The notes: a model not told the origin generated them from the sequence alone. A stretch of DNA of 64,000 nucleotides from Streptomyces sp. 1-11 (GCF_007176755.1 NZ_BJTV01000023.1:1-64000); one strand, 5' to 3'; shown: positions 16,702 to 26,099, counted from the stretch's first letter. Program-made: numbers and translations.

Positions 16702-17352
16702 CTACGACTCGGGCCGCTGGACGCTCTCCAGGAGCATGTCGAGCCACTCGGCGACCTTGTCCCGGTGCTGGTCGGTGGGCAGTTGCGCGGCCCGCCAGGC
16801 GATCCCGCGGACCCCGTGGTCCTGCAGCAGCCGCTCCAGCGGGTCCTGCGCCGCCTCGGCCCGCTCCTGGTCGGCGAGCTTCTGCAGCAGCTCCTGCTCG
16901 GTGCGCTGCAGGGCGCCCGCCAGCGCCTCGGCGTCCTCCGCGGTGAGGAAGCCGGCGTGCACCCGGAAGAACCGCTGCAGCGCGTCGCAGTGCTCCATGG
17001 TCGGCCGCCGGTCGCCGTTGATCAGCGCGCCCGCCTGCTGGCGTGACATGCCCGCGCCGTCCGCGATCTCCTGCTGGGTGTACTTGCGGCCGTTGGGCTT
17101 CAGCCGGGTGCGGCGCAGCAGGTCCAGACGCTGCAGGAAGCGGGCCTGCACGTCCGGTTCGCCCGCCGGGCGGCCGCTGAGCAGGGCCTTGACCACCGGC
17201 TCCGGGACACCGCAGGCGACGGAGAGCCGCCCCACGTCGAAGACCTCGGTGTGCGGCACGCCGAGCCGGTCGGCGAGCGCGGTGACGCGGGCGGCGACGG
17301 CCGAAAGCTGTGCGGTCTCGGTGGCGCCCGGATCCTCGTAGCCATCCGTCAC
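16702..17352 (-). CDS. XRE/EspR-like helix-turn-helix DNA-binding protein
   Basis: A 216-residue protein with a central Cro/CI-type HTH (about residues 88-140; YTQQEIADGAGMSRQQAGALI then NGDRRPTMEHCDALQRFF). The pattern, with FRVHAGFLT directly after the HTH, resembles mycobacterial EspR and related nucleoid-associated regulators. The C-terminal part is helical and charged, possibly for dimerisation. GTG 17352 follows GTAGGAG at 8 bases and was preferred to an upstream ORF extension. It is divergent from the MmyB-like gene, so the two may function together. Confidence 0.75.
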   Translation of the reverse strand: MTDGYEDPGATETAQLSAVAARVTALADRLGVPHTEVFDVGRLSVACGVPEPVVKALLSGRPAGEPDVQARFLQRLDLLRRTRLKPNGRKYTQQEIADGAGMSRQQAGALINGDRRPTMEHCDALQRFFRVHAGFLTAEDAEALAGALQRTEQELLQKLADQERAEAAQDPLERLLQDHGVRGIAWRAAQLPTDQHRDKVAEWLDMLLESVQRPES

Positions 17353-17517
17353 CGACAGAACTCCTACGTCTCTCGAGGGCCTCAGGTGCGTTCCGTGCTT
17401 CTCACGAGCGGATTCCGTGAACTTCCCGGAGAGTAGCGGGTGCTTCGAACCCGCATCCAGGTCTCGCCACAACTGTGGCGAATTTCAGCCGTCAACGGGC
17501 ATGAAATGCCACGATAG

Positions 17518-17547
17518 TTGACACGGATGTCGTCCGGGCAGCAGGAT
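17518..17547 (+). promoter_or_regulatory. Candidate sigma-70-type promoter of the MmyB-like gene
   Basis: TTGACA (17518-17523) and CAGGAT (17542-17547) are separated by 18 bases. The -10 box ends 47 bases before the ATG at 17595. This is a good match to the vegetative consensus in the divergent region 17353-17594. Confidence 0.5.
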
Positions 17548-17594
17548 CGCTTCGCCGCACGAAGGTCGGCAGAGGCAAGAGGGGTGACCTCCCG

Positions 17595-18266
17595 ATGGCA
17601 CATCAGGCAGGAGGGCAGTGGCCGGCGCCGCGGCCCGTCCCCGAGCGCTGCGAGGTACCGGCGTACCTCCAGGGCTACGCCGCGCTGGTGGAGGCCGTCC
17701 CCTTCCCGTCCTTGGTCGTCGACCACCGCTGGAACGTGATGCTGGCCAACGGCGCCTACGGCACGCTCTTCCGCGGTGTGCGCCCCCACCCGACCGCCAT
17801 GCCCGGGGACAACTTCCTGCGCTTCGTGCTGTTCCACCCCGACGCCGCCGGCGTCCTCGGCGAGCACGAGCAGGGCTGGTGCCTGCCGATGCTGGCGCAT
17901 CTGAAGGCCGCGCTCGACCACTCGGGCCACGACCACGAACTGCAGTCGATCCGCCGGGACATCGGTCAGGACCCGCTCATGGAGGCCGCGTACCGGCAGG
18001 GGCTGCCGCACTGGATCCGCGCCGTCGGCGAGGCCGCGACCCGGATCGACGGCGCCGTGCGCCTGCTGCACCACCCGGACCCGCGCCGGGGCGCCACCGA
18101 GTGCCGGATCGTCGACGAGACGCCCCGGACCCTCGCGGAGATCGGCTGCACCCGTCTGACGATGGTGCTGCGCGAGGGCCGCCGCCCGGCCGGCGCCGGA
18201 CGCCGTCAGCGCCGGACGCGTGGCGCCGGCGCGCATCTGACGGTCGTTCCGGCCCCCCAGGACTGA
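17595..18266 (+). CDS. MmyB-like ligand-binding domain protein lacking an HTH
   Basis: A 223-residue protein whose whole length matches the C-terminal ligand-binding part of MmyB-type regulators (PAS-like): PFPSLVVDHRWNVMLANGAYGTLF, NFLRFVLFHPDA and the terminal TRLTMVLREG-type strand. Such regulators normally carry an N-terminal XRE HTH, but here only about 15 residues precede the domain. The divergent EspR-like gene could provide DNA binding in trans; this is inference. The ligand class (reported as fatty-acid-like in some relatives) is not shown here. A near-perfect 16-bp stem terminator follows the stop codon. Confidence 0.75.
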   Translation: MAHQAGGQWPAPRPVPERCEVPAYLQGYAALVEAVPFPSLVVDHRWNVMLANGAYGTLFRGVRPHPTAMPGDNFLRFVLFHPDAAGVLGEHEQGWCLPMLAHLKAALDHSGHDHELQSIRRDIGQDPLMEAAYRQGLPHWIRAVGEAATRIDGAVRLLHHPDPRRGATECRIVDETPRTLAEIGCTRLTMVLREGRRPAGAGRRQRRTRGAGAHLTVVPAPQD

Positions 18267-18305
18267 CCCGGTTCCGTCGGCGTTCAGGTCGCCGACGGGA
18301 CCGGG
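18267..18305 (+). terminator. Strong hairpin directly after the MmyB-like gene
   Basis: A 16-base-pair stem (18267-18282 with 18290-18305, one G-U pair) and a 7-base loop begin at the base after the stop codon. No U-tract follows. Confidence 0.75.
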
Positions 18306-18590
18306 CCAGGAACTCTCTCCCCCCTCCGCGCATCGACGCGCCTCCGGCGCCGCTGTCCCGTTCACGCAAGCGGCTTGCGCGATTTGCGCTCTTCTTTCGA
18401 CGCCCATTACGTCAACCCGGCACGCCCATGCCCCCTCATGACCGTCGTTGCCTGTATCCGCATCACTGTCAAAGAATTACAGATTCTGCGCGACATCTTG
18501 TGAACGAATGTCGTCGGTGCTTGAGTGTGCGGCGCCCCGCAGGCGCACGTTCCTGCTGTCCCCCGACCCCCACCACGAAGGGACCGGCAC
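18306..18590. other. Upstream region of the GH87 gene with two short inverted repeats
   Basis: This 285-base gap contains CGCAAG-CGG-CTTGCG (18365-18379) and CGACAT-11-ATGTCG (18491-18513). Either could be an operator for the following secreted glucanase gene. No convincing gene was found here. Confidence 0.35.
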
Positions 18591-20768
18591 ATGCACCGCA
18601 GTCCGTCCGTACATGTCAGGCGCATGCCAGTGATCGGGGCGGTCGTCGCCCTGGCCGCAGGCATGCTCGTCACCCTGGCGCCCGCCGCGCACGCGGCAGC
18701 CGGCGCCACGCTCCCCTTCACCTCCGTCGAGGCGGAGTCGGCGAGCACCACCGGCACGAGGATCGGCCCCGACTACACCCAGGGCTCCCTCGCCTCGGAG
18801 GCCTCCGGCCGGCAGGCCGTACGGCTCGCACCAGGACAGCGCGTTGAGTTCACCGTGCCGCGCGCCGCCAACGCGGTGAACGTCTCCTACAGCGTCCCGG
18901 ACGGCCAGTCCGGCTCGCTGAACGTCTACGTCAACGGCGTCAAGCTGGCCCGGACGCTCCCGGTGACCGCCAAGTACTCCTACATCGACACCGGCTGGAT
19001 CACGGGCTCGAAGACCCACCACTTCTACGACGACGCCCGGATGCAGCTGGGCCGGGACGTCCAGGCGGGCGACCGCGTCGCCTTCGAGGCCGCCGGCACC
19101 CAGGTCACCGTGGACGTCGCCGACTTCGAGCAGGTCGCCGCGGCCGCCGCCCAGCCCGCCGGCTCGGTGTCCGTCGTCTCCAAGGGCGCCGACCCCAGTG
19201 GCAACGGCGACTCCACCCAGGCCTTCCGGGACGCCATCGCGGCGGCCCGGGGCGCAGTGGTGTGGATCCCGCCGGGCGACTACCGGCTCACCTCCTCGCT
19301 GAGCGGGGTGCAGAACGTCACCCTGCAGGGCGCGGGCAGTTGGCACTCGGTCGTGCACACCTCCCGCTTCATCGACCAGACCAGCTCGTCGGGCGGGGTC
19401 CACATCAAGGACTTCGCGGTCCTGGGCGAGGTCACCGAGCGCGTCGACTCAAGCCCCGACAACTTCGTCAACGGCTCCCTCGGCCCGAACTCGTCCGTCT
19501 CCGGCATGTGGCTCCAGCACCTCAAGGTCGGGCTCTGGCTGACCGGCAACAACGACAACCTGGTGGTGGAGAACAACCGCGTCCTCGACACCACCGCCGA
19601 CGGCCTCAACCTCAACGGCACCGCCAAGGGCGTCCGGGTCCGCAACAACTTCCTGCGCAACCAGGGCGACGACGCGCTCGCCATGTGGTCGCTGTACGCC
19701 CCGGACACGGACTCCAGCTTCGAGAACAACACCATCTCGCAGCCCAACCTCGCCAACGGCATCGCCGTCTACGGCGGCACCGACATCACGGTGCGCGGCA
19801 ACCTGGTCTCCGACACCAACGCCCTGGGCAGCGGCATCGCCATCTCCAACCAGAAGTTCCTCGACCCCTTCTCCCCGCTGTCCGGCACCATCACGGTCGA
19901 CGGCAACACGCTGGTGCGCACCGGCGCGCTCAACCCCAACTGGGGCCATCCGATGGGCGCGCTGCGGGTCGACTCCTACGACAGCGCGATCGACGCGACC
20001 GTCAACATCACCAATACCACCATCACCGACAGCCCCTACAGCGCCTTCGAGTTCGTCTCCGGCGGCGGACAGGGCCGTCCGGTGCGGGGCGTCAACGTGA
20101 CCGGGGCGACCGTGCGCAACACCGGCACGGTCGTGGTCCAGGCCGAGGCCCCGGGAGCGGCCGTCTTCCGCGACGTCACCGCCACCCAGGTGGGGTCCGC
20201 GGGCGTCTACAACTGCCCCTACCCGGCGAACTCCGGTGCCTTCACGCTCACCGACGGCGGCGGCAACTCCGGCTGGGCCGGCACCTGGTCGGACTGCTCC
20301 AGCTGGCCGCAGCCCGGCCAGGGCAACCCCGCTCCCGACCCGGGCCGCAACCTCGCCAAGGGCCGCCCGGCCACCGCGACCGGCTCGCAGGACGTCTACA
20401 CGCCGGGCAAGGCGGTCGACGGCGACGCCGGCACGTACTGGGAGTCGGCCAACAACGCCTTCCCGCAGTCCCTGACGGTCGACCTCGGCTCCTCCTACGC
20501 GGTGCGCCGGGTGGTGCTGAAGCTGCCCCCGTCCACCGCCTGGGGCGCCCGCACCCAGACCGTCACGGTGCTCGGCAGCACCGACGGCTCGGCCTGGTCG
20601 ACGGCCCTCGGCGCGCAGGGCTACCGCTTCGACCCGGCCACCGGCAACACGGCCACCGTCTCCCTGCCGAGCGGCACGAACCTGCGCTACCTCCGGCTCT
20701 CCGTCAGCGCCAACACCGGCTGGCCGGCGGGGCAGTTCAGCGAGGTGGAGGCGTACCTGGGGAGCTGA
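18591..20768 (+). CDS. Secreted GH87-type alpha-1,3-glucanase (mycodextranase/mutanase)
   Basis: A 725-residue secreted protein: signal peptide (1-35, ending PAAHA), a carbohydrate-binding beta-sandwich (about 40-180), a right-handed beta-helix catalytic domain (about 185-560) and a discoidin/CBM32 module (about 580-725; starts NLAKGRPATATGSQDVYTPG). The layout and the text NNTISQPNLANGIAVYGG are typical of GH87 enzymes, and the Asp pair in NQGDDALAMW (near residue 360) fits the reported catalytic aspartates. It should cleave alpha-1,3- or mixed alpha-glucans such as those in fungal walls. ATG 18591 follows GAAGGGA. Confidence 0.82.
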   Translation: MHRSPSVHVRRMPVIGAVVALAAGMLVTLAPAAHAAAGATLPFTSVEAESASTTGTRIGPDYTQGSLASEASGRQAVRLAPGQRVEFTVPRAANAVNVSYSVPDGQSGSLNVYVNGVKLARTLPVTAKYSYIDTGWITGSKTHHFYDDARMQLGRDVQAGDRVAFEAAGTQVTVDVADFEQVAAAAAQPAGSVSVVSKGADPSGNGDSTQAFRDAIAAARGAVVWIPPGDYRLTSSLSGVQNVTLQGAGSWHSVVHTSRFIDQTSSSGGVHIKDFAVLGEVTERVDSSPDNFVNGSLGPNSSVSGMWLQHLKVGLWLTGNNDNLVVENNRVLDTTADGLNLNGTAKGVRVRNNFLRNQGDDALAMWSLYAPDTDSSFENNTISQPNLANGIAVYGGTDITVRGNLVSDTNALGSGIAISNQKFLDPFSPLSGTITVDGNTLVRTGALNPNWGHPMGALRVDSYDSAIDATVNITNTTITDSPYSAFEFVSGGGQGRPVRGVNVTGATVRNTGTVVVQAEAPGAAVFRDVTATQVGSAGVYNCPYPANSGAFTLTDGGGNSGWAGTWSDCSSWPQPGQGNPAPDPGRNLAKGRPATATGSQDVYTPGKAVDGDAGTYWESANNAFPQSLTVDLGSSYAVRRVVLKLPPSTAWGARTQTVTVLGSTDGSAWSTALGAQGYRFDPATGNTATVSLPSGTNLRYLRLSVSANTGWPAGQFSEVEAYLGS

Positions 20769-20861
20769 GCGGCGCCGGACGCGCGGCGGCCCCCTCCGGC
20801 ACGGTGTCTCCGGCGTCCACCCGTGACAGGCGCCCGGTTCGCGGGCTTTTGAGGTTCTCCG

Positions 20862-20896
20862 GGTGCCGCCGGCCGTCCCGCGCGGCCGGCGGCACC
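20862..20896 (+). terminator. Hairpin downstream of the GH87 gene
   Basis: A 14-base-pair perfect stem (20862-20875 with 20883-20896) and a 7-base loop lie about 90 bases past the GH87 stop codon and before the phospholipase promoter region. The rest of the 260-base gap shows nothing recognised. Confidence 0.6.
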
Positions 20897-21028
20897 GGGC
20901 GGACCGCCGGGTTTCACACGGGTGCCATCAGATACTTCCCTGACGTTCGCTGCTCTTGGAACACTCGCTGCGCGCAGATCCCGTCACCAGACGGCGGCAG
21001 GTACGTCAGGATGAGAGGACCCTCACCC

Positions 21029-23077
21029 ATGTCCGAGGTCAACAGGCGCCGCTTCCTCCAACTGGCGGGCGCCACGACGGCGTTCACCGCCCTGAGCGGC
21101 AGCATCCAGCGCGCGGCCGCACTGCCCGCCCACCACCGCACGGGTTCGGTCCAGGACGTCGAGCACATCGTCGTCCTGATGCAGGAGAACCGCTCGTTCG
21201 ACCACTACTTCGGCAAGCTCAGGGGAGTCCGGGGCTTCGGCGACCCCCGCCCGGTCACCCAGAACGGCAGGTCCGTCTGGCGGCAGTCCGACGGCGCGAA
21301 GGACATCCTCCCCTTCCACCCGGACGCCGACGACCTGGGCCTCGCCTTCATCCAGGACCTCCCGCACGGCTGGAACGACGGCCACACCGCCTTCAACGGC
21401 GGCAAGTACGACACGTGGGTGCCCGCCAAGTCCGCGACGACGATGGCGTACCTGACACGCGACGACATCCCCTTCCACTACGCGCTCGCCGACGCCTTCA
21501 CCATCTGCGACGCCTACCACTGCTCCTTCATCGGCTCCACCGACCCCAACCGCTACTACATGTGGACCGGGTACACCGGCAACGACGGCAAGGGCGGCGG
21601 CCCGGTCCTCGGCAACGAGGAGGCGGGTTACAGCTGGACGACGTACCCCGAGCGCCTGGAGCGGGCCGGGGTCTCCTGGCGGATCTACCAGGACGTCGGC
21701 GACGGACTGGACGCGGCCGGCGGCTGGGGCTGGATCCAGGACGCCTACCGCGGCAACTACGGCGACAACTCGCTGCTCTACTTCGACCAGTACCGCAACG
21801 CCGCACCGGGCGACCCGCTGTACGACAAGGCCCGCACCGGCACCGACGCGCGCAAGGGCGAGGGCTTCTTCGACCGGCTGCGCGCCGACGTCACCTCCGG
21901 GAAGCTGCCGCAGGTCTCCTGGATCGTCGCCCCCGAGGCGTTCACCGAGCACCCCAACTGGCCCGCCAACTACGGCGCGTGGTACGTCTCCCAGGTGCTG
22001 GACGCGCTGACCGCCGATCCGCAGGTGTGGGCGAAGACGGCGCTGTTCATCACCTACGACGAGAACGACGGCTTCTTCGACCACGTGATCCCGCCCTTCC
22101 CGCCCGTCTCCGCCGACCGGGGCCGGTCGACGGTGGACCCCGCGCCCGACGTGTTCAAGGGCGACGCCGGCCACGCCGCGGGCCCCTACGGGCTCGGCCA
22201 GCGGGTGCCGATGCTGGTCGTCTCCCCCTGGAGCAAGGGCGGCTACGTCTGCTCCGAGACGTTCGACCACACCTCGATCATCCGGTTCATCGAGACGCGC
22301 TTCGGCGTCCGGGAGCCGAACATCTCGCCCTGGCGGCGCGCCGTGTGCGGCGACCTGACCTCGGCCTTCGACTTCTCCCGCAAGGACACCGCACCGGTGG
22401 CGCTGCCGTCCACGGCCGGTTACCTGCCGCCGGACCGCGAGCGTCACCCCGACTACGTGCCGCACCCGCCGGCCAGCCCCGCGCTGCCCCGGCAGGAGCG
22501 CGGCAGCCGCCCCACGCGTCCGCTCAGGTACGCCCCGGCGGTGGACGGTTCCGTGGACGCGGCGGCGGGGAAGTTCACGCTCACCTTCGCCTCCGGGGCG
22601 CACGCCGGAGCCGCGTTCCTGGTCACCTCGGGCAACCGCGGCGACGGCCCCTGGACGTACACCACCGAGGCCGGCAAGACGCTCTCCGACACCTGGAACT
22701 CGGCCTGGTCGGGCGGCTCCTACGACCTCGCCGTGCACGGACCGAACGGATTCCGGCGCCTGTTCAAGGGCCGCAACGGCACGGCCGGCCCGGAGGTGAC
22801 GGCCCGGCACACCGGTGACGACGTGGAACTGGTCCTCACCAACCGCGGCTCCGGCACGGCACGGCTGAAGCTCGTCGACGGCTACGGCGGCGCCCCGGTC
22901 ACGGTGACGGTGCGGCCCGGGGCGACCGTGCGGCGGACCGTCCGGCTCGCGGCCGGCCGGCGCTGGTACGACCTCACGGTCACCGCGGACACCGATCCGG
23001 CGTTCCTGCGCGGCTTCGCCGGCCATGTGGAGAACGGGCTTCCCGGCGTCAGCGACCCGGCCATCATCACGGAGTGA
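21029..23077 (+). CDS. Tat-exported phosphocholine-type phospholipase C
   Basis: A 682-residue phosphoesterase-family enzyme (acid-phosphatase/phospholipase C group) that hydrolyses phospholipid head groups outside the cell. Residues 1-35 form a twin-arginine signal peptide (VNRRRFLQLAGATTA). The catalytic domain (about 45-450) begins with HIVVLMQENRSFDHYFG, and two repeats of the C-terminal phospholipase C domain follow (about 490-580 and 600-675). Length and layout match non-haemolytic PLCs. ATG 21029 follows GAGAGGA at 9 bases; an in-frame ATG at 21011 is less suitable. Confidence 0.93.
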   Translation: MSEVNRRRFLQLAGATTAFTALSGSIQRAAALPAHHRTGSVQDVEHIVVLMQENRSFDHYFGKLRGVRGFGDPRPVTQNGRSVWRQSDGAKDILPFHPDADDLGLAFIQDLPHGWNDGHTAFNGGKYDTWVPAKSATTMAYLTRDDIPFHYALADAFTICDAYHCSFIGSTDPNRYYMWTGYTGNDGKGGGPVLGNEEAGYSWTTYPERLERAGVSWRIYQDVGDGLDAAGGWGWIQDAYRGNYGDNSLLYFDQYRNAAPGDPLYDKARTGTDARKGEGFFDRLRADVTSGKLPQVSWIVAPEAFTEHPNWPANYGAWYVSQVLDALTADPQVWAKTALFITYDENDGFFDHVIPPFPPVSADRGRSTVDPAPDVFKGDAGHAAGPYGLGQRVPMLVVSPWSKGGYVCSETFDHTSIIRFIETRFGVREPNISPWRRAVCGDLTSAFDFSRKDTAPVALPSTAGYLPPDRERHPDYVPHPPASPALPRQERGSRPTRPLRYAPAVDGSVDAAAGKFTLTFASGAHAGAAFLVTSGNRGDGPWTYTTEAGKTLSDTWNSAWSGGSYDLAVHGPNGFRRLFKGRNGTAGPEVTARHTGDDVELVLTNRGSGTARLKLVDGYGGAPVTVTVRPGATVRRTVRLAAGRRWYDLTVTADTDPAFLRGFAGHVENGLPGVSDPAIITE

Positions 23078-23143
23078 ACGGACGATGAACACCGCTCCGG
23101 ACAGGCTGGTCAGGTACCGGTCACAGCAGGGTAGTGTGCCCCG

Positions 23144-23998
23144 GTGACCACGCAATCGAACACCCCTGCAGGCTGGTACCCCGACCCGCACGGGGCGGCC
23201 CAGACGCTCCGCTACTGGGACGGCGCCCAGTGGACCGACCACACCAACCCGGCGCAGCAGGGCGCCGGTCAGGTCCCGCCGCAGCAGGCCGCCGGCCAGC
23301 AGCAGGCCGCCCACATCCCGGAGCAGCAGGGCGGCGACGCCAAGGTGCAGCGCCAGGTGCAGAAGCAGGCGGGGGTCGCGGCCGGCGGTCCCGGCGGCGG
23401 CACGCTGTTCACCGAGCCGGTCCTGGTGGTGAACCAGAAGGCCAAGCTGATCGAGCTGACCAACGAGTACAAGGTCATGGACCAGAGCGGCCGGGAGATC
23501 GGCGCGGTCACCGAGGTCGGGCAGAGCGCGCTGAAGAAGATCCTGCGCTTCGTCTCCAGCCTCGACCAGTTCATGACCCACAAGCTGGAGATCCGCGACG
23601 CCCAGGGCCGGCCGCAGCTCGTGCTGACCCGGCCCGCGAAGTTCTTCAAGTCCCGGGTCATCGTGACGCGCCCGGACGGCTCGCCGGTCGGTGAGATCGT
23701 CCAGCAGAACATGATCGGGAAGATCAACTTCGCGATGACCGCGAACGGCCAGCAGGTCGGCGCGATCAAGGCGGAGAACTGGCGGGCCTGGAACTTCGCC
23801 ATCGTCGACCATGCGGACAACGAGGTCGCCCGGATCACCAAGACCTGGGAAGGCCTCGCCAAGACGCTGTTCACGACCGCGGACAACTACGTCCTGCAGA
23901 TCCACTACCAGCTCCCCGAGCCGCTGCTGAGCCTCGTCGTGGCGACGGCCCTGACCGTCGACACCGCGCTCAAGCAGGACTCGCGGGGCTGGGGCTGA
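23144..23998 (+). CDS. DUF2510 and phospholipid-scramblase-related protein
   Basis: A 284-residue protein. The N-terminal DUF2510 motif AGWYPDPHG...LRYWDGAQWTDHT (about residues 8-35) is followed by a Gln-rich linker (45-85) and a scramblase/LURP-one-like domain (about 90-284; contains VNQKAKLIELTNEYKVMD). DUF2510 is an actinobacterial module often joined to membrane or envelope domains. Scramblase activity has not been shown for bacterial members, so the role is unknown. The GTG at 23144 lies close to the 5' end of the leader. It is convergent with the DMT permease gene over a hairpin. Confidence 0.75.
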   Translation: MTTQSNTPAGWYPDPHGAAQTLRYWDGAQWTDHTNPAQQGAGQVPPQQAAGQQQAAHIPEQQGGDAKVQRQVQKQAGVAAGGPGGGTLFTEPVLVVNQKAKLIELTNEYKVMDQSGREIGAVTEVGQSALKKILRFVSSLDQFMTHKLEIRDAQGRPQLVLTRPAKFFKSRVIVTRPDGSPVGEIVQQNMIGKINFAMTANGQQVGAIKAENWRAWNFAIVDHADNEVARITKTWEGLAKTLFTTADNYVLQIHYQLPEPLLSLVVATALTVDTALKQDSRGWG

Positions 23999-24060
23999 CC
24001 GGCCCGCGCGGGGTGTCCGCGCGGACATCGGCCCGCGCGGACACCGGTCCGCGCGGGCGC

Positions 24061-24111
24061 ACGGCGGCGGCCGGTGCGCGCGGGGTGTCCGCGGGCGCCG
24101 GCCGCCGCCGT
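24061..24111. terminator. Bidirectional hairpin between convergent genes
   Basis: A 14-base-pair perfect stem (24061-24074 with 24098-24111) closes a 23-base GC-rich loop between the scramblase-like gene and the DMT permease gene. Further overlapping inverted repeats of GTGTCCGCGCGGAC type lie at 24010-24060. Confidence 0.65.
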
Positions 24112-24118
24112 CGTCCGT

Positions 24119-25102
24119 TCAGAGCGCGGTGAGATGTCCCGGCTGCTCCGGCTGCCGGGGCACCAGCGCGGGTTCCGCGGCCGCCGTGCCGGGCTCCAGC
24201 GCCAGGACCGCCGCCACCGGGTGCTCGTCGTCGTCCCCGGCGGGCCCGTCGGGGACGTCATGGCCGCCCGGACCGCCGGGCACGCGCGTCGCCCGGGTCA
24301 GCAGGACCACGCCCCGGGCGGCCAGCCCGGCCCCGGCCAGCGCCAGCAGCACCCCGCCGGCCCCGCCGCGCAGGCCCTGGCCCAGCAAGGTCAGCCCGAT
24401 GACCGCGGCGGCCACAGGGTTGGCCAGGGTCACCATGGCGAGCGGGGCGCCCAGGCCGCCCCGGAAGGCCGTCTGGGACAGCAGCAGTCCGCCGGTGGAG
24501 AACGCGGCGACGAGGACGGCGACCACGACCACCTCGAGGCCCGGGTCCGTACCGGCGTGCCGCGTGGCCGCCACCGTCAGCGTCTGGGTGAGGGCCGAGG
24601 CGACCCCGGAGGCGAAGCCCGACGCGGTGGCGTGCCGCAGGCCCGGCCTGGCGCCGGGCCGGGACAGCAGGCCGATCAGGGTGGCGGTGGTGCCGGCGAC
24701 CGCCAGCGCCTCGGGCAGGCTCAGTATCTGTTCGGGCGCCGGTCCCGAGGCCGTGACCAGCACCGCCGCGAGCCCGAGCAGGGTGAGCGCCGTACCGCGC
24801 CACTCCACCGTGCTGACCCGCCGCCCTGCGGCCCGCGCCCCGAGCGGCACCGCCGCGACCAGGGTGAGCGCCCCGAGCGGCTGGACGACGGTGAGCGGCC
24901 CGTACTTGAGCGCGACCACGTGCAGCAGCGCGGCGGCGGCGTTCAGGCCGACGGCCGACCACCACGCGCCGGTGCCCAGCAGTCGCAGCAGGCCCGTGCC
25001 GGCGCTCCGGGAGGCGAGGCGTTCCTGGGCGACGGCGGCCGCCGCGTAGGCGACGGCGGAGACCAAGGACAGGCCGAGGGCGAGCAGGGCGGCGGCGCTC
25101 AT
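24119..25102 (-). CDS. DMT-superfamily (EamA/NIPA-like) membrane permease
   Basis: A 327-residue integral membrane protein with about nine or ten hydrophobic segments in two repeated halves (for example VGLNAAAALLHVVALKYGPL and VVVVAVLVAAFSTGGLLL), as in drug/metabolite transporters. The last 55 residues form a charged cytoplasmic tail. The substrate is unknown. Its ATG overlaps the stop of the upstream PAP2 phosphatase gene (ATGA, 25099-25102), so both are made from one message controlled by the TetR-type operator at 25972-26037. Confidence 0.82.
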   Translation of the reverse strand: MSAAALLALGLSLVSAVAYAAAAVAQERLASRSAGTGLLRLLGTGAWWSAVGLNAAAALLHVVALKYGPLTVVQPLGALTLVAAVPLGARAAGRRVSTVEWRGTALTLLGLAAVLVTASGPAPEQILSLPEALAVAGTTATLIGLLSRPGARPGLRHATASGFASGVASALTQTLTVAATRHAGTDPGLEVVVVAVLVAAFSTGGLLLSQTAFRGGLGAPLAMVTLANPVAAAVIGLTLLGQGLRGGAGGVLLALAGAGLAARGVVLLTRATRVPGGPGGHDVPDGPAGDDDEHPVAAVLALEPGTAAAEPALVPRQPEQPGHLTAL

Positions 25103-25899
25103 CGGCCGGCTCCCGCCAGGACCGGCCCCCGCTGGGCGGGCAGCCGGACGGCGCCCCCGGGTGTGCCGGAGGTGTGCCCCGGCGCGCGGACGAGCGCCAG
25201 TGCGGCGCCGAGCATGGCGGCCGCCGCCAGCGCGTCGACCCAGTAGTGGTTGGCCGTGCCCACGATCACCAGCAGGGTGACCAGCGGGTGCAGCAGCCAC
25301 AGCCAGCGCAGCCTCGACCGGGTGGCCGCGATCAGCCCCACCGCCACCATCAGCGCCCAGCCGAAGTGCAGCGAGGGCATCGCCGCGAACTGGTTGGAGA
25401 GGTGGTCGCCGGACGGCGGCCCGTAGACCGAGGGGCCGTATACCCGGGCGGTGTCCAGCAGGCCGGTGCCGGTCAGCATCCGCGGCGGGGCCAGCGGGAA
25501 CGTGAACGGCAGCACCAGGGCGGCCGCGGTCACCGCCGCCAGGACCCGCCGGGCCCAGACGTAGTGGGCGGGGCGCCTGACGTACAGCCAGACGAGGAAG
25601 GCCAGGGTTGCCGGGAAGTGGACGGTCGCGTAGTAGGTGTTCGCGAGGTGGACCAGCAGGTCGCCGTGGAGCAGCGCGGACTGCACGCCGGTCTCGTCGG
25701 GCAGCCGGACCGCCCGTTCGAGGTCCCAGACGCGGTGGGCGTTGTGGAAGGCGTTCGCGGTGTGACCGACGGCCAGTTGCCGCCCGAGCTTGTAGACGAG
25801 GAACAGTCCCGCGACGAGCAGGAACTCGCGCAGGAGCGGCGGTCGCGCGGTCGCTGTCGCGTCCGGCTCCGCTGCTGCAGGCTCCGTTCGGGCGTTCAT
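25099..25899 (-). CDS. PAP2-family membrane phosphatase (AUR1/inositol phosphorylceramide synthase-like)
   Basis: A 266-residue membrane protein with about six hydrophobic segments. The phosphatase signature is spread over FPLAPPRML, AMPSLHFGWAL (Ser-x-His) and ANHYWVDALAA (catalytic His and Asp), as in PAP2-like phosphatases and AUR1-type enzymes. It probably acts on a lipid phosphate at the membrane. The start MNARTEP at 25899 was chosen because upstream in-frame codons pass through the operator. It is coupled to the DMT permease gene. Substrate and direction of transport are inference only. Confidence 0.82.
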   Translation of the reverse strand: MNARTEPAAAEPDATATARPPLLREFLLVAGLFLVYKLGRQLAVGHTANAFHNAHRVWDLERAVRLPDETGVQSALLHGDLLVHLANTYYATVHFPATLAFLVWLYVRRPAHYVWARRVLAAVTAAALVLPFTFPLAPPRMLTGTGLLDTARVYGPSVYGPPSGDHLSNQFAAMPSLHFGWALMVAVGLIAATRSRLRWLWLLHPLVTLLVIVGTANHYWVDALAAAAMLGAALALVRAPGHTSGTPGGAVRLPAQRGPVLAGAGR

Positions 25900-25971
25900 C
25901 CCCCGGCCCCTTCGCTGACGGTCGTGCGGGTGGTGGTGCGGGCGGCCCCGGGTTCTGGCCCCGGAACTCAT

Positions 25972-26037
25972 CGATACGTCTCCGTACCGATACGCCAGTG
26001 TACCGATACGCTTGAGTACCGGTACACTGGCGTATCG
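25972..26037. promoter_or_regulatory. Operator array: three CGATACG direct repeats and an 18-bp inverted repeat
   Basis: CGATACG occurs at 25972, 25988 and 26004 with exact 16-base spacing. An 18-base perfect inverted repeat pairs 25988-26005 with 26020-26037 (CGATACGCCAGTGTACCG and its complement) over a 14-base spacer. The centre contains GTACCGGTAC. It lies midway between the PAP2-DMT genes and the divergent TetR gene and is the obvious TetR target. Confidence 0.8.
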
Positions 26038-26099
26038 ATTGAGGTGCGACACACTGGAGGCCGGGACTCGTCCCGTTGCGGAGTGAGGAGAGCCAACGC

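Noticed and set aside
19262..21028. 5' extension of the phospholipase C frame through the GH87 gene
   Set aside because: It overlaps the GH87 coding region in another frame and has no family similarity. The Tat signal peptide marks the real start at 21029.
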